Positions 1 to 5,246 of a DNA stretch of 5,246 nucleotides are shown here, in pieces. The position numbers and the translations under genes were made by a program. The notes beneath the pieces were generated by a model. The model saw only the letters and a program-made list of their open reading frames with translations. It had not been told where the DNA came from and ran no database searches. Origin of the DNA: an uncultured Bacteroidota bacterium (GTDB lineage: Bacteria; Bacteroidota; Bacteroidia; Bacteroidales; SZUA-534); contig CALBPW010000415.1 of assembly GCA_937899145.1 (NCBI GenBank), forward strand, positions 1 to 5,246, written 5' to 3'. How positions within the stretch are numbered: the first letter of the stretch is position 1; each line of letters begins with the position of its first letter.

Positions 1-492
1 GCTCAATACACAACGTCCTACAAGCGAGGAAATTGCGAGGACATCGCCACCGTTTTTAAACACTTCGGGGAAGTTGTTGTACATTATCCTTGCGATTTTC
101 TGATGCTGTTCCCAACCGAGTTGTGTGAGCTCGCCAACGCCAGTCATAAGCTCGGCTCGGTACTCCATGAAATTCGTGTAGAATTTTTTGCCCTCGCCGG
201 TAAGCAGGTTCTTGTCGTGGGCGATGGTCAGGAGTGTGTCGAGTTGGTTATAGAGTTTCTCGTTCCAGTAATAGCGCGAACCGTGGCGGGCGTAGTGGCT
301 GATATAGAACGGTTTGTAGCCCTTGGGAGTAGCCGTCAACTTGGTGTCGTCGAAAGGATAGGGACAGTCGTTGCCGTAGGCCTTCTTCGGGTTGGCTTTT
401 ATTTGTTCCAATGCGGGTGTTTGCTGTGCCGATGCCGTCAATGCCCAAAAAACACAAATTGCATAAAGTGTGATTGATTTTATTGATTTCAT
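1..492 (-). CDS. Secreted histidine acid phosphatase / phytase-like enzyme (partial, C-terminus beyond the window)
   Basis: The frame is open from an ATG at 490-492 to the window edge, giving 164 N-terminal residues. Residues 1-22 form a signal peptide (basic start, hydrophobic core, ending ASA before QQ), so the protein is exported, probably to the periplasm or cell surface; there is no convincing lipobox. The key motif is SHYARHGSR (residues 65-73). It is the RHG phosphate-binding signature of the histidine phosphatase superfamily, with the catalytic His at 70. GELTQLGWEQH (120-130) and AISSLVGRCVLS (153-164) match the next conserved blocks of branch-2 enzymes (acid phosphatases, phytases, MINPP), the latter normally supplying a further phosphate-contacting Arg. 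The proton-donor motif (HD or HAE) that would separate general phosphatases from MINPP-type phytases lies outside the window, so the substrate is undecided. The gene starts 20 bp after the epimerase gene stop and is probably co-transcribed with it. The family is secure; the phytase assignment is inference. Confidence 0.85.
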   Translation of the reverse strand, partial: MKSIKSITLYAICVFWALTASAQQTPALEQIKANPKKAYGNDCPYPFDDTKLTATPKGYKPFYISHYARHGSRYYWNEKLYNQLDTLLTIAHDKNLLTGEGKKFYTNFMEYRAELMTGVGELTQLGWEQHQKIARIMYNNFPEVFKNGGDVLAISSLVGRCVLS

Positions 493-512
493 AACTTACT
501 AATTATCAGTGG

Positions 513-1529
513 TTAAAATCTTATTTTTGCACTCTCAACGGCTTTCGCCACCTTGTCGCACCAAGCGTCAAACTCAGGGTCGAGAATCTGACATTCCTTG
601 TGGCTCATCACGTAGTCGATGACGATGCGCGAACCCTCAGCAAATGAGGTCGTGGCGCAGAATCCGGGGACGACACGCTTGAGTTTGCTGTTGTCGAAAA
701 CCACAGACCAAGCCTTATCGCCGAGGAGGTTGCCGGAAAGGTCGTATTCTTTTGGCGCGACCGAAACCAAGAAATCGGACGAAACGTGCAGCGGATTGAG
801 TTTCGCGTCGAGGTGCGACGCCACAGTTTCATAAATCTGATTCCAGGTCAGAGATTCGTCGCTCGTTATCTGGAAAGCCTCGCCGATGGCGTGAGGATTG
901 CCGATTAAGCCAATGAATCCACGTGCAAAATCCTGATTGTAAGTCATTGTCCACAAGGATGTTCCGTCGCCGTGAATGATTACCGGCTTGCCTTCCATCA
1001 TACGTTTCAAAACCTGAAAACTGCCCTTCAAGCCGTGGAGTCCAAGCGGAACAGATTTTTTGCAATAGGTGTGGCTCGGACGGACGATGGTTACGGGGAA
1101 ACCTTCGTGGCGGTATTTGTCCATCAGGAAACGCTCGCAGGCGATTTTGTTGCGCGAATATTCCCAATAAGGGTTCACGAGGCTTGTGCCCTCAGTGATG
1201 ATGTGGTTGCGCACGGGTTTGGCGTATGCCGAGGCGGAACTGATGTAGATGTATTGCTTTGTGATGCCGTTGAAAAGTCGGAAATCGCGCTCCACGTGCT
1301 CAGGCACAAAGCCGATGAAATCGCAAACGCTGTCGAAGGTCATGCCTTTGAGTTTTGCCTTCACGTCGTCCTCGTTGTTGATGTCAGCGGTGATAACGTG
1401 CACATTTTCAGGTAATTCGTGATTATTATTACCACGGTTGAGCAAGAAAAGTTCGTGGCTTGTGGCGGCCAATTGTTCCGTGATGGCGGTGCTGATAGTG
1501 CCTGTACCGCCGATGAATAGGATTTTCAT
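513..1529 (-). CDS. NAD-dependent epimerase/dehydratase family protein (SDR)
   Basis: This is a complete 338-residue cytoplasmic protein of the extended/atypical short-chain dehydrogenase type. The N-terminal Rossmann segment MKILFIGGTGTIS carries the dinucleotide-binding loop at residues 7-13; the last Gly of the classical GxxGxxG is Ser. From memory this is usual in this subfamily, as are the later blocks GDGTSLWT (187-194), NPHAIGEAFQITSDE (211-225) and LTWNQIYE (227-234). SSAS (97-100) and Y124-SRN-K128 supply the Ser-Tyr-Lys active-site pattern. D200 in NQDFA is the usual acidic residue before the substrate-binding part. There is no signal peptide. The start at 1527-1529 puts the Rossmann strand at residue 2, as expected. 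The substrate is unknown; a nucleotide sugar or polyol is the family's usual type. Members resemble the plant chloroplast CSP41-like SDRs. It is the first gene of a probable operon with the downstream phosphatase gene. Its G+C is higher than that of the mgtE side. Confidence 0.88.
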   Translation of the reverse strand: MKILFIGGTGTISTAITEQLAATSHELFLLNRGNNNHELPENVHVITADINNEDDVKAKLKGMTFDSVCDFIGFVPEHVERDFRLFNGITKQYIYISSASAYAKPVRNHIITEGTSLVNPYWEYSRNKIACERFLMDKYRHEGFPVTIVRPSHTYCKKSVPLGLHGLKGSFQVLKRMMEGKPVIIHGDGTSLWTMTYNQDFARGFIGLIGNPHAIGEAFQITSDESLTWNQIYETVASHLDAKLNPLHVSSDFLVSVAPKEYDLSGNLLGDKAWSVVFDNSKLKRVVPGFCATTSFAEGSRIVIDYVMSHKECQILDPEFDAWCDKVAKAVESAKIRF

Positions 1530-1578
1530 AAAACCGGCTTTTTTATTTTCACTAATTTAGGTGATTTCTTAACACATA

Positions 1579-1609
1579 CAAACTTTTTGTTTATTAAAAA
1601 GATAACAAA
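1579..1609 (-). promoter_or_regulatory. Candidate Bacteroides-type promoter for the epimerase-phosphatase unit
   Basis: Read on the minus strand, TTTG (1606-1609) is followed after exactly 19 bases by AAAGTTTG (1579-1586). The Bacteroidota consensus is TTTG, about 19 bases, then TAnnTTTG, so only one base differs. Transcription would start around 1570-1573, giving a leader of about 43 nt before the ATG at 1529. The surrounding DNA is AT-rich and non-coding. The match is by eye; short motifs in AT-rich DNA can arise by chance. Confidence 0.45.
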
Positions 1610-1614
1610 GTTCT

Positions 1615-1651
1615 GAACGCTGTTTTGCGAAATGAACGTTGTTTTGCGAAA
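1615..1651. repeat. Two 18-bp direct repeats, 19-bp period, upstream of the promoter
   Basis: Copies at 1615-1632 and 1634-1651 read GAACG(C/T)TGTTTTGCGAAA and agree at 17 of 18 bases. The one-base spacer gives a period of 19 bp, close to two helical turns, so both copies face the same side of the DNA. They end six bases upstream of the candidate -33 element, roughly -43 to -80 from the predicted start, where a tandem-binding activator would sit. The binding protein is unknown and the operator role is inference. Confidence 0.6.
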
Positions 1652-1750
1652 ATAAGGTAAAAAGTACTGATACAGATTTTGCCTAATTTAAGTTATAGAA
1701 CCATTTGTCGAACAACTCGAAAAACTTATCAATAATATTGTGCAGGGCAG

Positions 1751-3109
1751 CTACTGAAACCACGAATAGCACTGATAGCTGACAAAGAAGTAGATAACCA
1801 TTCCCATGATGTCGTTGGTGGTGGTGATGAACGGGCCTGTGGCAACTGCAGGGTCGATTTTAATTCTGTTGAAGGCTAACGGAAGCGATGTGCCGACAAT
1901 AGCCGCAAAAAGCACAACGCTTATCAGCGATATGCTCACCGTCAAGCAAAGAGCAAACGACTGTCCCATAACAATGTTGTAGATAAGCGCCAACAATGCC
2001 ACCACTGAGCCATTTACAAGTGCCACTAATATCTCCTTGACGAGTTTTCGGCCTGCCGAATCGAAGCCGAGTGAGTTGTTGGCAAGTCCTTGCACAATTA
2101 TCGACGATGATTGAATGGCAACATTACCGCCCATTGCGGCAATTAGCGGAATAAAAAACGCCATTTCGGGGTGCTGGATAAGCTGGCTGTCAAATCCACC
2201 TATCACCAACGAGCCTAATATTCCGCCAGCAAGTCCGATGAGCAGCCACGGAATGCGAGCGCGTGTAAGTTTAAACACCGAGTCGTTGGAGTCGATGTCG
2301 CCAGTGATACCTGACATCAATTGGTAATCTTCTTCGGCTTCATCTTTTATCACATCAACAACATCATCAATGGTGATGCGGCCCTTTAGACGTCCAATGC
2401 TATCGACAACAGGCACCGACACAAGGTCGTATTTGCGCATAATGTTGGCAACTTCTTCACTATCATCGTCGGTTTTAACTGAGCGGACATCTTCTATAAT
2501 ATTTTTAATCAGTTCGTTATCATCGGCAAGCAGTAGTTTTTTCAGGTGAAGCACACCTTTTAAAATATCTTGCGCATCGGTAACAAAAACATAGAAAAAT
2601 TCGTCAACTTCCGATGCTTGTTTGCGTATTTCCTCAATGCAATTGCGCACTGTCAGATCCTCGTTGACGCTGACAAGTTCGGTTGCCATCAGGCCGCCGG
2701 CTGTGTCGGGGGCGTAGTTTAGCAAATCGACAATATCGCCTGCCTGCTCAATATCGCTTATGTTCGACAACACCTCGTCTTGTTTTTCCTCGGGCAATTC
2801 CGATATAATATCGGCCGCATCATCGGAGTCCATGTGTTCGATAACCGTATGGGCGATTTCCTGACTTGGCAGGTCTTTCAGCAGTTCGCCACGTTCGTCT
2901 TCTTCAAGTTCGACAATTATATCGGCTGTGATTTCTGATGGCAATAAGCCGAAAAGATATTGCCGTTCGTCGTCGTCCAATTCTCCCAGAATTTCGGCAA
3001 TATCGGCCGGGTGAAGCTCGCTCACCATTTGCTGCAGCTGTTCGTTGTTTTGCTGCTGAATAGCTTCTTGCAGTTTCTCAATAAATTCTCTATTTAGCTC
3101 AAAGTTCAT
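1751..3109 (-). CDS. mgtE: Magnesium transporter MgtE
   Basis: This 452-residue inner-membrane channel/transporter admits Mg2+ and is gated by cytoplasmic Mg2+. Domain order is canonical: an acidic alpha-helical N domain (about 1-130, with HPADIAEIL at 33-41 and repeated DSDDAADII-type segments), two CBS domains (about 137-195 and 202-258, the second with YDLVSVPVVDSIGRL), then five membrane helices beginning ARIPWLLIGLAGG (284-296). The signature blocks MGGNVAIQSSSIIVQGLAN (326-344) and ATGPFITTTNDIMG (423-436) are intact; Asp433 in the latter corresponds to the selectivity Asp of Thermus MgtE. The ATG lies 3 bp after the rsmA stop (TGACTTATG), which suggests translational coupling. No separate leader or Mg2+ riboswitch is visible, so expression probably follows the operon. 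One oddity: the last eight residues (YQCYSWFQ) are polar/aromatic, while another frame continues hydrophobic past the stop (see findings). Length is normal for the family, so the gene is probably functional either way. Confidence 0.96.
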   Translation of the reverse strand: MNFELNREFIEKLQEAIQQQNNEQLQQMVSELHPADIAEILGELDDDERQYLFGLLPSEITADIIVELEEDERGELLKDLPSQEIAHTVIEHMDSDDAADIISELPEEKQDEVLSNISDIEQAGDIVDLLNYAPDTAGGLMATELVSVNEDLTVRNCIEEIRKQASEVDEFFYVFVTDAQDILKGVLHLKKLLLADDNELIKNIIEDVRSVKTDDDSEEVANIMRKYDLVSVPVVDSIGRLKGRITIDDVVDVIKDEAEEDYQLMSGITGDIDSNDSVFKLTRARIPWLLIGLAGGILGSLVIGGFDSQLIQHPEMAFFIPLIAAMGGNVAIQSSSIIVQGLANNSLGFDSAGRKLVKEILVALVNGSVVALLALIYNIVMGQSFALCLTVSISLISVVLFAAIVGTSLPLAFNRIKIDPAVATGPFITTTNDIMGMVIYFFVSYQCYSWFQ

Positions 3110-3112
3110 AAG

Positions 3113-3898
3113 TCACTTATTGATAATGTTTTCGACAATGTTTGTCAGTTCTACAAATTCGCTTACACTGAGTTGCTCGGGACGCAGCTTAAATAGCGGC
3201 AAATCGGTTTTTGCCTCTTTTAGTATCGGTTTTAAGCTGTTCGACAATGTTTTGCGCCGTTGATTGAAACTTGTTTTTACCACTTGTGTAAAAAGTTGTT
3301 CGTTGCAAGATAGATGCTCTACATTGTTACGCACAAGCCTGATAACACCCGATTTCACTTTAGGCGGAGGGTCGAAAACATTTTCATGCACTGTGAACAG
3401 ATAATCGATTTTGTAGTAGGCCTGAAGCAACACACTAAGTATGCCGTAGGCTTTTGAGCCTGGTGCCGATGCCACGCGCTCCGCCACCTCTTTCTGAAAC
3501 ATACCCACCATTTGTGGTATCATTTGGCGGTTGTCGATTATCTTAAAAAGTATTTGGCTTGATATGTTGTACGGAAAATTTCCAGCTACTGCAATTGGCT
3601 GATTAAAAAGTGTTTGCAGGTTGAGTTTAAGAAAGTCGCCTTCAATTATGCGGCCGTCAAGCATGGGCATTTCAGCTTTCAGAAAATCAACCGATTCGTG
3701 GTCGATTTCAACCACATGCACATCGGCATTGGGGCGTTTAAGTAAGTGGCGAGTTAAAATGCCCATGCCCGGCCCTATCTCCAGAATAAGATTTGGCGCA
3801 TCGGCAACAAAGCCATTGGCAATATTGGCTGCAATATTTTCGTCTTTCAGAAAATGTTGCCCAAGATTTTTTTTTGCTCTTACTTTTCGCATCGCCAT
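3113..3898 (-). CDS. rsmA: 16S rRNA (adenine1518-N6/adenine1519-N6) dimethyltransferase
   Basis: RsmA (KsgA) uses S-adenosylmethionine to dimethylate two adjacent adenines in the helix-45 loop of 16S rRNA, a late step and checkpoint in 30S assembly. Numbering from the ATG at 3896-3898 (261 residues), GQHFL (13-17), the SAM-binding loop LEIGPGMG (39-46), the ribose-contacting acid in VVEID (62-66), GDFL (87-90), the catalytic motif NFPYN (107-111), FQKEVAERV (134-142), FDPPPKV (175-181) and FNQRRKTL (211-218) all appear in the expected order. NFPYN carries Phe where NLPYN is commoner; this is a tolerated variant. The frame also offers TTG at 3901 and ATG at 3892; I prefer 3898 because TTG is weak and nothing conserved precedes residue 3. 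The gene starts 20 bp after the outer-membrane protein gene and ends 3 bp before mgtE, so it is probably the middle gene of that operon. Confidence 0.96.
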   Translation of the reverse strand: MAMRKVRAKKNLGQHFLKDENIAANIANGFVADAPNLILEIGPGMGILTRHLLKRPNADVHVVEIDHESVDFLKAEMPMLDGRIIEGDFLKLNLQTLFNQPIAVAGNFPYNISSQILFKIIDNRQMIPQMVGMFQKEVAERVASAPGSKAYGILSVLLQAYYKIDYLFTVHENVFDPPPKVKSGVIRLVRNNVEHLSCNEQLFTQVVKTSFNQRRKTLSNSLKPILKEAKTDLPLFKLRPEQLSVSEFVELTNIVENIINK

Positions 3899-3918
3899 CA
3901 AGCATTAGGTGTTAAACT

Positions 3919-4644
3919 TCATTCAAACTCCCCGTTCATCATTCCTTCCTTTGGTACGTAATATTCTTTTTCTTCTTCAACTTTTTGTTTTCTGATATTG
4001 AATAAGATGCCTACGGAGCCGCTAAGCTCTTTCAGACGCGAGACTTGAATTTTGTCGGGTTGTTTTTTGAAAATATTTTGTCCGCCGGCAATTTCCAAAT
4101 CGTACCTGACATCGGCAAAAACCGAGAATTTGCCAATATTGTAACGTATGCCACCGCCCACTTTGTTACCAAAATCAATATCGCGAATGGTTTGAATATA
4201 AGGATTGTACTGAGGGTGTAGCATAACGGCATCGTAGTTTTTCGATGACGTTTTTTCGTCTTGCTTAAAGGCGACATACGGACCAAAAACGGCATAAAGC
4301 CGCAAGTTTTTTTTGCCTAATTCAAAATGCGTCATAAATGGTATTTCAAGATAGACTATTTCATGCTTATATTCTGAATTTGGGATATCCTCGTCTTTCT
4401 CGCGCCAACCCTTAACGGTGTAATTCGCTTCAAGTTGCACACCAAAATTGTTTTGATTATTGAACACACCAACCAATCCGAAATATGGTTCGTACAAATG
4501 CACTTGATTGCCATTGAGCGATGGTGGTTCAAAATTGACCCCATACGAGCCGTAACCAGCGTGTACACCCACCGACAATTGCGCCATTGCCGCTTGCGCT
4601 GACAGCAATATTATAAATAGCAATATCTTTTTCGATAGTTGCAC
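3919..4644 (-). CDS. Outer-membrane beta-barrel protein (PorT-like / OMP_b-brl type)
   Basis: From the GTG at 4642-4644 the protein has 241 residues. Residues 1-21 are a clean signal peptide (QLSKK, hydrophobic run ILLFIILLSA, ending AMA before QLS). The mature part alternates polar and apolar residues in short strands with aromatic ends, typical of an eight-stranded barrel. YLEIPFMTHFEL, LRLYAVFGPYVAFK, GNKVGGGIRYNIGKFSVFADVRYDL and SGSVGILFNI follow the layout of the Bacteroidota PorT-like barrel family. After the last strand comes a charged tail (from RKQKVEEEKEYY to the end). No enzymatic motif is visible and the function is unknown; PorT itself serves type IX secretion, but nothing here shows that role. 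There is no ATG near the 5' end: the frame opens after a TAA, with TTG at 4675-4677 adding 11 residues (containing two Cys) as the alternative start. GTG gives the more normal signal peptide. It is probably the first gene of the block with rsmA and mgtE. Confidence 0.82.
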   Translation of the reverse strand: MQLSKKILLFIILLSAQAAMAQLSVGVHAGYGSYGVNFEPPSLNGNQVHLYEPYFGLVGVFNNQNNFGVQLEANYTVKGWREKDEDIPNSEYKHEIVYLEIPFMTHFELGKKNLRLYAVFGPYVAFKQDEKTSSKNYDAVMLHPQYNPYIQTIRDIDFGNKVGGGIRYNIGKFSVFADVRYDLEIAGGQNIFKKQPDKIQVSRLKELSGSVGILFNIRKQKVEEEKEYYVPKEGMMNGEFE

Positions 4645-4674
4645 AACGATGTTTTTTAAGCAACAGACTTCTAT

Positions 4675-4705
4675 CAAAACTTCTTAACTGACCCGGATAT
4701 GTAAA
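4675..4705 (-). promoter_or_regulatory. Weak candidate promoter for the beta-barrel-rsmA-mgtE block
   Basis: On the minus strand TTTA (4702-4705), a 19-base spacer and AAGTTTTG (4675-4682) resemble TTTG-N19-TAnnTTTG with one mismatch in each element. Transcription would begin near 4668, inside the reading frame if TTG 4677 were used but about 24 nt before the GTG at 4644, so the site would favour the GTG start. The match is poor and could be chance in AT-rich DNA. Confidence 0.2.
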
Positions 4706-4727
4706 ATATTATCTTTCAGACAGTTAA
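4684..4727. repeat. Inverted repeat TTAACTG / CAGTTAA in the recA-downstream gap
   Basis: Perfect 7-bp arms at 4684-4690 and 4721-4727 are separated by 30 bases. The loop is too long and the arms too AT-rich for a convincing intrinsic terminator, and no T-run follows on the minus strand. It might be an operator half-site pair for the downstream block, or chance. No better terminator for recA is visible between 4678 and 4765. Confidence 0.3.
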
Positions 4728-4765
4728 CCAACAAAACACTCCAATCCGTTCAATTTTTCACACAC

Positions 4766-5246
4766 TTAATCTTCTTCAGCATCGGTGTCAGCTGATGATT
4801 CAAGAATTGGGGCATCAGCCTTGGTCATCACCTCCATAATCTTGGTTTCTATCTCTTTTGCAAGTTCCTGATTATCAATCAGAAGTTGACGGACAAAATC
4901 GCGACCTTGACCAAGTTTGCTGTCGCCATAACTAAACCATGAACCCGATTTTTTAATTATATTAAGTTCGACAGCCATATCCACCAGCTCGCCCGATTTG
5001 CAAATGCCTTCGCCATACATAATGTCAAAATCAACAACCTTAAACGGTGGAGCAACTTTGTTTTTAACAATCTTAACACGGGTTTGACTGCCGATAACAT
5101 CGTCTTTGTCTTTAATCGCACCAACGCGGCGAATATCAATACGTACCGAGGCGTAGAACTTGAGGGCGTTACCACCGGTTGTGGTCTCGGGGTTACCAAA
5201 CATAACGCCGATTTTCATACGGATTTGGTTGATGAAAATAATCAAG
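4766..5246 (-). CDS. recA: Recombinase RecA (partial, N-terminus beyond the window)
   Basis: The frame runs from the window edge to TAA at 4766-4768, giving the C-terminal 159 residues. The visible part starts [16 protein letters not shown] and continues [19 protein letters not shown], the nearly invariant L2 DNA-binding loop region of bacterial Rec[27 protein letters not shown] and LGQGRDF are further family blocks in the expected order. The C-terminal domain ends in an acidic tail ([11 protein letters not shown]), which in known RecA proteins moderates DNA binding and filament formation. The Walker A and B ATPase motifs lie upstream, outside the window. RecA forms ATP-dependent filaments on single-stranded DNA for homologous recombination and for triggering the SOS response. 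Nothing suggests truncation other than by the window edge. It is separated from the next gene by about 90-120 bp with no strong terminator, so read-through into the beta-barrel gene cannot be ruled out. Confidence 0.97.
   Translation of the reverse strand, partial: LIIFINQIRMKIGVMFGNPETTTGGNALKFYASVRIDIRRVGAIKDKDDVIGSQTRVKIVKNKVAPPFKVVDFDIMYGEGICKSGELVDMAVELNIIKKSGSWFSYGDSKLGQGRDFVRQLLIDNQELAKEIETKIMEVMTKADAPILESSADTDAEED

Noticed and set aside
103..477. 124-codon plus-strand open frame opposite the phosphatase gene
   Set aside because: It is the antisense shadow of a gene with a signal peptide and RHG motif; its translation shows no recognisable domain, and its ends do not fit a separate gene.
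972..1415. 147-codon plus-strand open frame inside the epimerase gene
   Set aside because: It lies wholly opposite a complete, well-matched SDR gene; G+C-rich codon use in that gene produces long antisense frames. No family resemblance was seen.
1533..1550. Symmetric AAAACCGGCTTTTTT near the epimerase start as a terminator for mgtE
   Set aside because: There is no loop between the complementary halves, so no stable hairpin forms, and it sits downstream of the predicted promoter inside the epimerase leader.
1615..1651. The paired repeats as a remnant CRISPR array
   Set aside because: There are only two copies with a one-base spacer and no cas genes; the period and position fit a regulatory site far better.
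1707..1724. TCGA...TCGA hairpin after mgtE as an intrinsic terminator
   Set aside because: The stem is only four base pairs and no T-run follows on the minus strand; the stretch is better explained as possible coding sequence in another frame.
4957..5199. 80-codon minus-strand frame overlapping recA
   Set aside because: RecA in the other frame matches the family block by block; this frame is a low-complexity shadow.

Overview
The window looks like chromosomal DNA of a Bacteroidota, most likely Bacteroidales. The grounds are the protein styles (a PorT-like outer-membrane beta-barrel, a Bacteroidales-type MgtE, a secreted histidine phosphatase), the lack of clear Shine-Dalgarno sequences before the genes, and one good match to the Bacteroides-type promoter (TTTG / TAnnTTTG). 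All supported genes lie on the minus strand, so transcription runs from high to low coordinates. The species cannot be named from this sequence.

Right half, in order of transcription: the C-terminal 159 codons of recA (4766-5246, 5' end outside the window); an 88-130 bp gap, depending on the start chosen for the next gene; then a tight three-gene block. The block holds a small secreted outer-membrane beta-barrel protein (3919-4644, no ATG start), rsmA/ksgA for 16S rRNA dimethylation (3113-3898), and mgtE for Mg2+ transport (1751-3109). The gaps are 20 and 3 bp, so the block is probably one operon. It pairs a 30S maturation enzyme with the transporter of the ion that ribosomes need most. The last few residues of MgtE look unusual and may reflect a frameshift.

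Left half: a 221 bp non-coding stretch (1530-1750) carries a plausible promoter and, just upstream of it, two near-identical 18-bp direct repeats with a 19-bp period. The promoter drives a second two-gene unit: an NAD(P)-binding epimerase/dehydratase-like SDR protein (513-1529) and, 20 bp later, a secreted histidine acid phosphatase / phytase-like enzyme (1-492) cut off by the window edge. By hand counts this unit is clearly richer in G+C than the recA-mgtE side (about 51-53% against about 39%).

Most of the window is ordinary housekeeping and metabolic DNA. I found no mobile element, CRISPR array, RNA gene or evident new defence or biosynthetic system. The points that most repay a second look are the phased repeats at the epimerase-phosphatase promoter, the mgtE 3' end, and the composition step between the two gene units.
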